A DNA stretch of 64,000 nt, taken from positions 744,001-808,000 of the forward strand of contig JAIXMP010000018.1 in assembly GCA_025677815.1 (NCBI GenBank). Reading direction: 5' to 3'. Below the pieces are notes generated by a model, which worked only from the letters and a program-made list of their open reading frames with translations, was not told the DNA's origin and did no database searches. Source of the stretch: Phascolomyces articulosus. Its lineage: Eukaryota; Mucoromycota; Mucoromycetes; Mucorales; Lichtheimiaceae. Below, in pieces: positions 12,250 through 22,739 of this stretch; within the stretch, counting starts at the first letter, position 1, and every line of letters starts with the position of its first letter. The position numbers and the translations under genes were made by a program.

Positions 12250-13138
12250 TTAAGCGTCTTCGAGAGGAGAAGCAGGTTGTGGCATTCGAATAGCCTTCTT
12301 TTCTGTATGGGGTAGATTCAAAACAGCGCGTAATTCTTCATCAGGTTCATCTACCTTTTGATTTCTATCTTCTTCTCCCGAATAAATACTTATGGCAGCA
12401 GAAGCTAGCAAGACAGCAATGGTAGCTGCTTGAGCATACATTCTTGCTTGCACCAGTTTTTGTTGTGTTGTCAAGTATCGATTTGAAAAAGTGTAGCCCA
12501 AAGCACCCACCATCGAAAATGCCCATGAACCGCCTAAATATACGGTGTGTTTTTTTAATTAATTAAATGATGGGTTTAGATAATAATAAACGGGAGTTCC
12601 CTTTCCTCAGAATTTATTTTCATCATCTAACGCACTTCTCTATGAAGCCAAATATTTACCAATAATCTTCCAACGATGTTGGTTAACAAAATGTATAAAT
12701 CGTTCTTTTGGATCAATGACATCTGATAATGGAACATTGGATTGAAGGTCCCGAATAATATCATCATCAATGTATCCCAATTTTTTGTTTGCATATGTAG
12801 TAGCTGCTCTATCGGCTGCAAATAAGTATCCAGCAGCACCAGCTTTATTGTACAGAAATATGAACGTATCATTATATTAGTGACCCATATGTTGTTGTTG
12901 TTACTGTTATTTTGTATATTCTATTTTAATTGTTCTCTCATTTACCTGATCCAGGAAGAATGGCTTGCATTGGCATACTTAGTGTTCGAAAATGAGGTGA
13001 TCGACGATATGTCATGATAGCAGCTACGGCACCAATACCAATACCAATACCAAGGCCTTTCAAACCACTAATTCTTGTGATATCATCTAATTCTTGTTGT
13101 TCATCTTCTGTAAGACGTGTTCTTCCTTTCTTTGCCAT
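12250..13138 (-). CDS. RCF2: Respiratory supercomplex factor 2 (HIG1 domain)
   Basis: Exons 13138-12946, 12842-12660 and 12533-12250 give 219 aa, close to yeast Rcf2. The C-terminal half carries the HIG1 signature (QHRWKIIGGSWAFSMVGALG, then KLVQARMYAQAATIAVLLAS) with two membrane segments. The N-terminal part has a Gly/Ile-rich segment (GLGIGIGIGAVAAIMTY) and AGAAGYLFAAD, which matches the extra N-terminal membrane region that separates Rcf2 from Rcf1. Rcf2 associates with complexes III and IV in the mitochondrial inner membrane and supports cytochrome oxidase supercomplexes. Both introns are phase 1 with GT-AG ends. The start follows a short leader and begins MAKKGRTRLTEDEQQEL. Confidence 0.85.
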
Positions 13139-14410
13139 TTTTGATATATTTAATATGAGTGATCGATACTTTTGATATCTAAAAAGGAAAAAAAAAAAAA
13201 CAGAAAGAAAAGAAAAAAATGGTCTACCCTTTTTGTATATAAATACTTATTTTCGTAATGAAACCCATGTCGCAATGATAACTACTGTATGATTTTGTTT
13301 CTTGTTGTGAAAAAGCTCATCTATGTATCTTATCAACGGGGGAATGAATGAATTGATTTTATTTGCGAAAAGAAAACATTATAAAAGGGAGGATACAAGA
13401 ATTTTCGAGTTAGTAAAGTACTTCTTTTGCATTTATATCCACTTTTAGTCCCTTTTATTTCAATAACTAATGTTTGACTGTTGAATTTTAAGAACACCAA
13501 ATCCATGGTAAGAAATTACCTATAAACAAGGTACAATAACTAACAATAAACCTTTGGTTTGTTTTATATAATAAAAAAATATATATTTACTGACAACGCG
13601 TGTGACAAAAAAAGATGCTCATAATTACAGTCCTCATCTCATCATTTTCTTGTCATCATTATACCATTTAGCTAATTCTTCTTTTATATATTTTTACATG
13701 TTCACTTGGCTCGAGTTTTATCCACGTAAACAAGAATTGCGATATTTAATTCTTATTCGAAAAATCAGGCGGATTAGAGATTGTATATACTATGGTACCA
13801 TGGTAAAATTCTTCAAGGAACCATACTACAGCATCATAAAAAACGAGAAAACGGCCTGTTTTTTTAACAGTGGGGTTACAGTTCTTTTAATACATATTCC
13901 TTGTGAACATATAGCGAAAATACCTCATTTATAAATAAGGATGTCATTGATTGGATAATCAATCATATTACTGAACTTGCGATCCATTGATAGATTTTTT
14001 TTTTGTGGGAATCTAATGCATTTAACATTAAGAATATAGAACAAAAGACCTTGTGTTGTCTCAAGTCTTCTCTATGACACAATGCCAATGTTCATGCATA
14101 TCCATCATATTTGAAAGACCGATTTCTCGGATGGACGAAAAGATTCATGCACAATTACTGCGATCAAGACAAAAAGGGAGGCAATGCAAGTAAATTATTG
14201 TTTTTTTTCGTTAGTATTAAATTAGTAGGATGCGAAAAGATGGAATGGGAAAGGATACATAAAAAATTTTGGATGCAAAAAAAATGAAAAATTATACATT
14301 TTATAGAAACATTGAAAGCAAAATATAACGTCATGAGATGGGATGTGTGTAATAATAGAAATGAAGTTAGGGAATGAAAAATGAATTGAAATGAATTGGG
14401 AATAGTCAAT
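13139..14410. other. Intergenic region without a supported gene
   Basis: This is the upstream flank of RCF2 and the downstream flank of the NSA1-like gene, AT-rich with homopolymer runs. A 110-codon open frame at 13602-13934 has no recognisable domain and an AT-driven composition, so it is not called. Confidence 0.5.
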
Positions 14411-15907
14411 TTAAGCTCTTTTCCGTTTGGATTTACTTTTATCACTATCAGCAACAGTTTCCATAGCATCCCACATTTCATTTTCTTCTTGATCTTCTTG
14501 CTCCTTTCCTTCATCCTTGGGGAATTCAAATGTTTCATCTACCAATACAGCAGTCATTCTTTGTTTCAGATAAACTTTTTGTTCTATCCGACGGAACTGG
14601 GTACTCATTTCATGAACACGTAAAAATCGATCCAAAGAAACACTGGTTAAAAATGGTTTTGTCATCTTCTTGTTATCGTCGTCATCGTTAAAAGAAGGTT
14701 GGGGAGTTACAAAGACATCTGAAACAGAACCAGTGAATCCTTTATAATGAGAACCCACGGTGCCTCTACGTAAATCGACGGTAGCGACGGTACTCATGGT
14801 GTCCGTGTAAATAACATGATCAAAATCAACACCAATGTGAAGGGTCAATAATGGGTTTTTGCCAACATCGAAATCGGATACAGGTCGTCGTTGTTTTTTC
14901 GTCTCATAAACACGAACCTAAACATTAAAAATAGTATATCATGTTGAGTCACCACTAATGTTGCCGTTTGATTGTATTATTATTTCCAATAATCCATCGT
15001 CGTACCTGATGATAATGCGTTGCTGTGACAATACGTGTTCCTTCTTCATTTAAAAAATGTAAATCATGAATCCATACTTTGACACGAAGATCCAACATGT
15101 CATTTTTCACATTTTTGGCTTGAAACACCAATGCCTTTTTCTTTTCCTCTTCCTTTTCCTTCATGAGTAAATTAGCATCATACACTTTGAGATCATTTTC
15201 TTTACCACCTGTAGCAAATAAATGAGGCCGTGCAGGATGAACACGCATCACATATAAATCAGGACCCAAAGTGGAGGATATACACGTGGTTTTGTTGTTG
15301 GTATCTTTTGGATTGTAGGAGGAAAGTAATGTATAAGAGAGATGACCCGAGGTGGTGCACGTTATCAAATATTTTTCAGTAGCGTGTAATCCAACGAAAT
15401 GACTTTCTTTGTTGACATTTTCATCTCGATATTCTCGTTCAATATGACCCGTTTCAACATCCAAATATTGAATTTTACCACTTTTACGTGCCACTACAAT
15501 CTATATAACATCATTATCATCGTCTGTGTCAGTATTATTTTTTTTTTCGAAAGTGTGTCCTGCTTATATCATGTCTACTCCATAAAAGAAAAAAGAGATC
15601 ACTTTACATGTCGTTTGCCATTGAGTTCACCCCAGCACAATTTTTGAACGCCTTCATTCTTGTCAATGACACCAAATTTATTCAATATCATGGTGGGTTC
15701 ATTTTTCTTTTTTTCGTCTTCTCCTTCTTGGTCTTGTTTGACTTTTTTGGATCGTCGTTTAGGTTCCTCGACTTTGGGTGGGAACACCACAGCTAATAAA
15801 TATATACAATAAAGATATGAATATATATTCTATTTATTATAGAGTAATGAAAGGAATATAAATTTACATTTAACAAGACCAGTTTCGTCACCAGTGATTA
15901 TACGCAT
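14411..15907 (-). CDS. NSA1: Ribosome biogenesis protein Nsa1/WDR74-like
   Basis: The four-exon model is 15907-15868, 15792-15608, 15500-15006 and 14917-14411, giving 408 aa (yeast Nsa1 is somewhat longer). The order of motifs fits the WDR74/Nsa1 seven-bladed propeller: MRIITGDETGLVK at the start, then GKRHIVVARKSG, then RVHPARPHLFATGGKENDLK (the GGKEN-DLKVYD blade is characteristic), then TATHYHQVRVYETKKQRRPV and a blade with DRFLRVHE. The C-terminus is acidic and then basic (SKSKRKRA). In yeast this protein is a pre-60S assembly factor in the nucleolus, linked to Rix7-driven remodelling. Introns are small, with one phase-1 and two phase-0. The gene is divergent from the proline-rich gene at 16333. 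Confidence 0.88.
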
Positions 15908-16332
15908 AATCGATCGATGAAAATAAAAAAAAAAGTTTATGAGCAGCTGTATTAGCTGAAACAAGTAAGAAAAAAAATGTCGGAAAAACTTAATTCTAAG
16001 CCTCCCCTCTTTATGCTTCAAGATCAGTTGCCATAATAAAATCATCATAGATCGAATGTTATAATAAAAAAAAATAATGATCAATGATAAAATAATAATA
16101 TATACGCCCTCACGCGGATGGAATTGTTTGGATAAACAGATGACCTTTAAAGTCAATGAGAGTTCCCCAACACACATTTTTATACTTTTTTCTCTTTTTC
16201 CCTTCTATTCCGTCCGTCCGTCTACCTTCCGTTTATTTCTTCTTCCTTTACTACTGCATCCTTTTTGATACTCTTTTTGTTCTATTTTATATAATATATA
16301 TACATACATATATATTTATATATATATATATT

Positions 16333-16917
16333 ATGAGTGATACAAGTAGTACTTTATTTGAACAACCAGTTATCACACATAGTATAGGAGCTACAACACC
16401 TCTTCCAGTAGCTGCTACTACTACTACTAATACTTCCTTATTATTACAAAAACAATTTGACCCACAAACTGATATTGTTATTCAGAATTCCAATGGAAGA
16501 CGTTTGAATAATAAAAAATCATGTTGGTTTTTTGAATCTTTAACAAGAAAAAGAAGCCATACACGTCAACAACAACAACAACATCATCACCACCAATTTC
16601 CATGGAGAATGCCACCTCCTCCACCTCCACCGGCACCACCTCTTCCACCAGGAGCTTTTCATCATCATCCACTTGGACCACCACCACTTCCACCCATGCC
16701 ATTAATGAATATGCCAGTGCCCTTATTATCACCACTTTCAACTACTGCATCTACATTTTTTGCCCCTTTACCTCCACCTCCTATGAATCTATTGGATGAT
16801 CCATGGATGCCTCAAGTCATTGTATTACAACAACCTTGCTGTTGTTCTTCATCCAACCTGATGGATTCATCCTCTTATCATTTATTTCGACCAGGAGCCG
16901 AAAAAGAAGAACAATAA
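16333..16917 (+). CDS. Proline-rich low-complexity protein
   Basis: This is a single-exon frame of 194 aa starting MSDTSSTLFEQPV. The frame is open further upstream, but the upstream part is translated leader rich in TATA repeats, so the ATG at 16333 is preferred. The middle has a basic segment (KKSCWFFESLTRKRSHTRQ), Gln and His runs, then polyproline stretches (PPPPPPPAPPLPP) and a Cys cluster (QQPCCCSSS) near the end. No domain is recognised. Polyproline could bind SH3, WW or profilin partners; this is inference. The codon pattern and a purposeful stop support a real gene, but expression is not shown. Confidence 0.55.
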   Translation: MSDTSSTLFEQPVITHSIGATTPLPVAATTTTNTSLLLQKQFDPQTDIVIQNSNGRRLNNKKSCWFFESLTRKRSHTRQQQQQHHHHQFPWRMPPPPPPPAPPLPPGAFHHHPLGPPPLPPMPLMNMPVPLLSPLSTTASTFFAPLPPPPMNLLDDPWMPQVIVLQQPCCCSSSNLMDSSSYHLFRPGAEKEEQ

Positions 16918-17627
16918 CTTATTATCTTTAATATATATATCACACACATTATTTAATAATCAATAGAAATAGTCCAAAGTCTTTGTTTTATATATATATA
17001 TATATATAATCATCATTTCAAATCAGAGTAAATACATTTATTATTTAAGACATATACAAAGGGAAAAAAATATTAAGAGAACATAAAATAGAAGGATTCA
17101 TAAAAGGGTTTGGTTTGGTTTGGTTTGTTTGAAAAAAGAACAAAATTAGAACTGGCTAATTCTTCTTTTTAGTTTTTTTTTTCTTGTTATCAGCTTTTTT
17201 TTTGTCATTTTTTTGCAGTTCAAAAGGGAATTTTTTGGGGGGAACTAAGAAGACAAAAGGGATTATTTGTAAAAAAAAATATAACAAGAAAAGAAAAAAA
17301 GAGGTTTTTTTAAAAAAAACCCTCCAATTTTTTCTTTCTTTCTCTCGAACAAAAAAAAAAAGAAGTTATAAAGAATACAGAATGTAAAACAGAAAATTGA
17401 GGGAAGAGAGAATAAGAAATAATAAAAAAAAAAAAGGGTTCTTTTGGTTACGGGGGTTGTATTGGTTTTTGTAAAGTAAAAGCCGGCAGCCAGTAAAAAG
17501 GGTTGAAATTCTCGTTAGTTTCAAAAGTAATAGAAAAAAAGAAGAGAATAAAAAGTAAAATAAAGGGTGTAAAATTTCAAAGCTTGAATATGAAAAAGAA
17601 ATAGGGCATAAAAAGCGCCCATCAAGG
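16918..17627. other. Convergent 3' flanks, homopolymer-rich
   Basis: This sequence separates the stop of the proline-rich gene from the stop of the Crz1-like gene. It contains an (AT)n tract near 16991-17008 and many A/T/AAG-type runs. No additional gene is supported. Confidence 0.5.
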
Positions 17628-19130
17628 TCACACCACGCCGTGTTTATGATCAAGATGTCTTGACAAAGCATCTTTGCGGCTGAAGGAGGCATCACATCGA
17701 TCACAGGCATAAGAACGTTCACCATGATGGACAGTAGCAATATGACGATCACGATCGTGTTTACGATCGAATCCCTTGGGGCATACATCACACAAGAATT
17801 CCTTTTGTCGGTTCTTGTCGTGGGTCTTGATATGAGTGCCAAGATTATAACGTCGACTAAACTTGATCTTGCAAATATCACATTGATATCGCTTTTCGTT
17901 AACAATCGCATTATCGTTATTGTTGGAAACCTTGGCATTGCGACGACGTTTGGTTTGGGTCTTGTTTTCACTGCTAGAAGCAGTTCCACGCTTACGCTTG
18001 TTGGTAGCAGTGGTTACAGGAGCAGTGGAGCTTGAAGCAACTGCAGATTCACTATGGACATTGGAAGAAGCAGTATTGTCATTTTCCTTGGATTCCTCAT
18101 TAGATGATTGTGAGTTGTTGTTTGACTTGTTATCATTATTGTTGTTCGATCCAGATTGTTCCACATTGTTGGAAGAAGTGATGACAGATCCAGAGAAATC
18201 GAATCCAAGTAATTCGTCCATAAAAGTACCGTTGTTTTGATCTTCATCGTTACCGAAATCAAAGTCCATATCGGAAGAAGTAGGTTGGCTATCGCCAGGA
18301 AGAGGAGGAAAGAGCATATCTGAAGATTCAGCAGCAGGTTCATCATGCCAAGTCAAAGGAGCACTGTTGGCATGCATCGTAGTTGTTGTTGAGTTGGAAG
18401 TCATGGTCGATTTACCCTTATCCAACAAAAGTTGTGCGGGGTCTCCATTAAATGAAGCTAATGTTTGTTCAATAGCAGATTGTGATCCACGGTTCAATGT
18501 AGCAGTAGTGGATGAACAAGCATTCTCCATAAGGTTACTGATATCATCATGAACAAGATAATTGGCCATAGGAATATCTTTGCAACTCTCGATATAAGGT
18601 GAGAAATGAGGAGTACCATTCACACTTGGAGTAAAAGTTGGAGTGAATGGTGTATAAGGAGTTCCCATGGTGGTAGGATCCATAAAAGGTGTTGTAGGAT
18701 CCAAGTAAGGTGTATCCATGTAAGGTGTAGCTGAAGGATCCATATAAGGTGTTGTATCCATATAAGGTGTACTATGGTTGTTCATCAAACTACTATTATT
18801 AAAAAGTGAATTATCACCAATAACTGCTTCAGCAGCTGGTACTAAATCACCAATAATGGATGCCAAGAGCGAATTTGGCTCAAGGCCTTTTTCTTGGACT
18901 ACACTAGAAGATTCACCAAGAGACATTGCAGCGGCTTTATAAGCACGATGCGAAGAAACAATCAGTCGACATGCCATTACGAATTCTGAAGTTTCATCTT
19001 GTTCGTTGTTATTATTTTTTAACTCACCACTGTTATTTTCAGTATATTCGATAGCAGAAGTGGGTTCCATTTCAAATAGCAAACGGTTAAGATCTTGAAT
19101 AGTTAATGAAGAAGAGGAAGAAGAATGCAT
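17628..19130 (-). CDS. Crz1-like C2H2 zinc-finger transcription factor
   Basis: This is an intronless frame of 500 aa. The C-terminus (about 415-498) has three C2H2 fingers: CDICKIKFSRRYNLGTHIKTH, CDVCPKGFDRKHDRDRHIA-xHH and CDRCDASFSRKDALSRHLDH-KH. The RRYNL and RKHDRDRH helices resemble the Crz1/Prz1 family, which are calcineurin-activated regulators that enter the nucleus on calcium signalling. A bipartite basic stretch precedes the fingers (NKRKRG...KTQTKRRR). Residues about 121-165 hold a tandem TPYMD/TPYLD/TPFMD repeat, followed by more TPYTPFTPTFTP, typical of proline-directed phosphorylation sites. The middle is Ser/Asn-rich. The gene is AT-poor compared with its flanks. A near-perfect X-box lies 390 bp upstream. 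No clear PxIxIT docking motif was seen, so the Crz1 name is tentative. Confidence 0.72.
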   Translation of the reverse strand: MHSSSSSSLTIQDLNRLLFEMEPTSAIEYTENNSGELKNNNNEQDETSEFVMACRLIVSSHRAYKAAAMSLGESSSVVQEKGLEPNSLLASIIGDLVPAAEAVIGDNSLFNNSSLMNNHSTPYMDTTPYMDPSATPYMDTPYLDPTTPFMDPTTMGTPYTPFTPTFTPSVNGTPHFSPYIESCKDIPMANYLVHDDISNLMENACSSTTATLNRGSQSAIEQTLASFNGDPAQLLLDKGKSTMTSNSTTTTMHANSAPLTWHDEPAAESSDMLFPPLPGDSQPTSSDMDFDFGNDEDQNNGTFMDELLGFDFSGSVITSSNNVEQSGSNNNNDNKSNNNSQSSNEESKENDNTASSNVHSESAVASSSTAPVTTATNKRKRGTASSSENKTQTKRRRNAKVSNNNDNAIVNEKRYQCDICKIKFSRRYNLGTHIKTHDKNRQKEFLCDVCPKGFDRKHDRDRHIATVHHGERSYACDRCDASFSRKDALSRHLDHKHGVV

Positions 19131-21429
19131 AGAATGGTTGGAAAATGAAGAAAAGTTGGTTTGGGATATATTAAAAGGTATAATAATGAATATTCTTTTT
19201 TTGAATCAACAAAAAAAAAAAGAGATTAAAAGTTCCTTTTTTCGATAAAAGACGAAAAAAAAAAGGTAGTAAGAAGAAAAGAGGTAAAAAAAAAAAAAGT
19301 AGAAAAGGGAAGAAAGAAGAAGAGGAAAAAAAAAGTTTGGATTTATAATCAGACGCTATTTATCTTCTTTTACGGCGACTGGAGCGAAATTGAATGGGGG
19401 ATAATTGCTGCGGCAGTCTCTCTTCTTACACCCCCCCAAAAGACTTGTGTTACAGTGAATATGAGTCACCTATAATAAATTAGAAATGATTGAGTGCGTC
19501 CAACTTCAATTGACCCTTGGTTACCATGGCAACACCACACATTGAATAACACAGGGGAGAGACCGTCTTATTTCATTTGACTCTTTCTACCGCAGTATAT
19601 ACTTTGTGTACTCTAATAATAATAAGCAGGTTAGTACCCTTATTTGGACCATGTCTTTCAGAAATGCCTTTTCAGGATAACTGACGTGTTCATTCCCCGG
19701 CGTGGCGCATGTCCTTTTTGTTTCTTATTTCCCTTTGTTATTCACACATTTTTTCTTTTCATGTTGTTGGTGGCGCCATGGTGAATTGAAACTGAGATTT
19801 GAATCATATATCACGTATAGAAACAAATAAAACTATGTTTTACATTTAAAGAAGTATATTAGTGATAGTTATGTCTTTTGTCAATAAAGAGGTTTATGAT
19901 GATGAAGATGATGAAGCTGTATAATATAAAAAATATAAGAGAAACCAAAGATTATTAATCCAATGGAGATCTCTCCCCCTTTTTTTAACCGCAAGCCCGC
20001 GCACATAATTTTTATTTTTTTTGCCAAGCCATATAAAAAATTTATACATATAAATTTACCTTTATAAAAAAATAAACTTGTAACGATGATGATGATCCCC
20101 CCAAAAAATAATACCCTTTTTGCTCATGTATGAATTATTTATTATTTTTTATTTTTATTATTTGACGTTATAATTGAACTTGCTCGCCAAGTGAGAATAA
20201 TAGACCATAAACAAAAGGCGAATGAGGATGAAAATAATCAAAATGAAACCCACAAGTTGGTATGATTGGTTTATTATAAATTCCAAAGTAACGGCTATGT
20301 ATAAAAAATAAAATCTTTACAAGAAAACTTCTTTCTATTCTTATGGGCTACGGATGGTTTATACTGAAGTAGTCTTATGTAAAGATTGGTTTTTACGATA
20401 AAACTTGAAAAGACGATCGTTGAGTCCGGGTTTAAGAATTTCTTTTGATAAATCCGGAATTTAGAATTGTTACATTTTTATTATTATTATTTGTTACTTT
20501 TTGAACACACGTATATCATGAACATAATCTTGTGTTGTTGTTATGTTGATTATTTGATCGAAGCGATTTTAAACGCAAAAAAGTCTATTTTGGGATAAAA
20601 CATGTTGGACTCTATTGATTGGGGGGGTGAAGATACACACATATTAAGGACAAACGTGTGATCAACCAAGCTTTTTTTTTATGATTTCATCGATTTCACT
20701 TCTGATCTGATATATACTTGTTTGAATAGATTAGTTGTAAAACAATAGAAATAGGATAAGCACCAATAATAATACTCATTAAAATCCTCCTAATCATATT
20801 TCAGGGCAATATTAATAATAATTGTGAAAGTGAAAGATTGGACCACGAGTTTTTTTCTGTTGTTCTTGTTAGATCAGAAGATACATCCCCCCAAACACAC
20901 ACATACTTATCTTAATAACTTAATAATAGATTCTTGCCTATTCATTGGCTCTATTGATCCATAAGATAAGGAGAAGCAATTAAAAAAGGTGGCGCGGTTG
21001 ACTCTGTTTTTTTTAATGATTGTAATAATGATAAAAAAAGAATAGTATACACGTCAACCCTGTTTCTTTTATGGGGTTTTTGATGCATTTTTCCCGATAG
21101 TGGATGTCAGAATTTTCGGAATGATTCCTCCGTTTTCCATTAGATTTTTAATAGTTATATGAGCATGGTACCATAATGGTCCATAGCTAGTGTTTTTCCC
21201 CCCGATATGATATGGCATCATCATTATCTCATATTCCTTTCAATTTATTTGCTGCATGTACCAATTACAAATTAAATATAGATATTAAGGGAAACTAAGT
21301 ACCAGCAGGGTTCTTTTTTATACATGAGAATATGCAAGGTATTCATCCAATGGACAGATTTTTCCAAATTTACGTATCTATTCATTTTTTTATTTATTTT
21401 TGAGTCTCTTATGGATGTATAGGGAAGGC
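19131..21429. promoter_or_regulatory. Long upstream region of the Crz1-like gene
   Basis: About 2.3 kb without a supported gene. The part next to 19130 is a purine/pyrimidine-skewed leader (long A runs on the plus strand). An X-box lies at 19520-19533. The rest is AT-rich intergenic DNA leading into the first accessory island. Confidence 0.5.
19520..19533. promoter_or_regulatory. RFX-type X-box, one mismatch from palindrome
   Basis: GTTACCATGGCAAC fits the X-box consensus GTNRCC-N2-RGYAAC and differs by one base from the perfect half-site pair at 3803-3820. It is 390 bp upstream of the Crz1-like start codon. The sequence match is direct; occupancy by an RFX factor is inference. Confidence 0.6.
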
Positions 21430-22707
21430 AGGGTTTGTTTACACTCCAGACTCACGAGTGTTTGCACAGCTGCCGCTCACCTCAAAAATAATGAGAAATA
21501 TTTAATATATAATATCTATTTAGAATACAAAGGAACTAATAACTTACCCGTGTACAGCGTGGCTCCAGCCGGCAATACATGACCCAAGAATGGATCTATG
21601 TTCTTTTATAAACCTCTCTTGGTTCTTGAAAAGGATATATAAAGGAAAGCTAAAGAAAAGAATAAATTAATTTATCAGTAAAATCATAAGTAGCATTTTT
21701 TTTTATAAATGAAGTCAAAATCCACACTTTACATACCTGCCAGAAAAAAAAATAGAAAGAGAGAAATGAGCGGAATGGGGAGAGAGAGAGAGAGAGAAAC
21801 GAACGTAATGAGTAGCCTACTGAAAAGAAAAGAAAATTGATTAGATTATTTGATCACATTGACACCACCGCATATTTCAGATACATTCTACTTCAACATA
21901 AATAGTACTTACTGTGTACAGTGGAACACCATCAAATCAATGAATATAAAGAAAATATGAATGAATCAGTTTGATTCTGTCCAAGCGATTATCTTCGTTT
22001 GAATATATAATATTTCTTCTTCATACCCCAACTCCATAAAATTTAAATGAAATGTCGTTTTATTTACCTTAAGAAGAAAATGTAAAAGAAAAAAGAAGTG
22101 CAGGGCTAGCGCCAAAAAAAAAACCTAATGGGATATGTTATCGTCAGTAAGTAATAGCATCAGTTCATTTAATTTAGAAGAACAATAATCTTTATCAAGC
22201 CTTATTTTGACAGTGCCAAAAAAACATAATGACTTACTGTGCGAAAAAAACAACAACGAGAATAGCCAAAGAAGAAGAAAGAATAAAAAAAAATACGTTT
22301 ATGATAATATATATGAATTTTGATCAATTACGCAAAATTGACAACAGTAGTATATAATTTATCATTCTTTTATGCATAAATGAATCGTGGCTTTTCATTG
22401 GCTCTCATGCTCATAGATCAGCTTTTTATTTTGGTGTAGGAGCTAAGCTTTACATACCCCACCGATTTTACCTTTTTTTTGGTTTTTTTTTTTTCATTGA
22501 TAAAAATTTGTATTAAATATATAGAATAGATCTTTCAAAATCAAAGAAAACAAAGTAAGAAGAATATACTGACACATATCAGTTATAATTATTGATTTTA
22601 TGGGAATATGCTAGAAAAAATAAGAAGAGAGGGGGGATGTAGAAATAAGCCTAGTTAAAATGTGCCTTGCTTGGAGAAATTTTTGTGGGAATGTTTTTTT
22701 TTGTGTG
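21430..22707. repeat. 1.28 kb near-identical repeat, copy A
   Basis: This segment is almost base-for-base the same as 34742-36019, in the same orientation. The few differences I saw are two extra GA units in copy B, one G in a G run, and the region just before CATTGATAAA. The left ~35 bp (around the TTTACACTC...GTGTTTGCAC stretch) differ at several bases, then identity is near complete until TTGTGTG, where the copies separate. It holds no long open frame. Read on the minus strand it contains intron-like GT/AG signals around 21486-21545. No clear terminal inverted repeats or target duplication were found. It may be a non-autonomous mobile element or a recent segmental duplication. Confidence 0.9.
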
Positions 22708-22739
22708 CTAAATATTTCATTATTTTATGAACACTTCTT

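Noticed and set aside
13602..13934. 110-codon open frame on the plus strand upstream of RCF2
   Set aside because: Hydrophobic AT-driven composition, no domain, no supporting splice or leader signals.
16156..16332. Longer frame upstream of the proline-rich protein
   Set aside because: It translates a TATA-repeat leader into Phe/Tyr-rich sequence; the ATG at 16333 is a better start.
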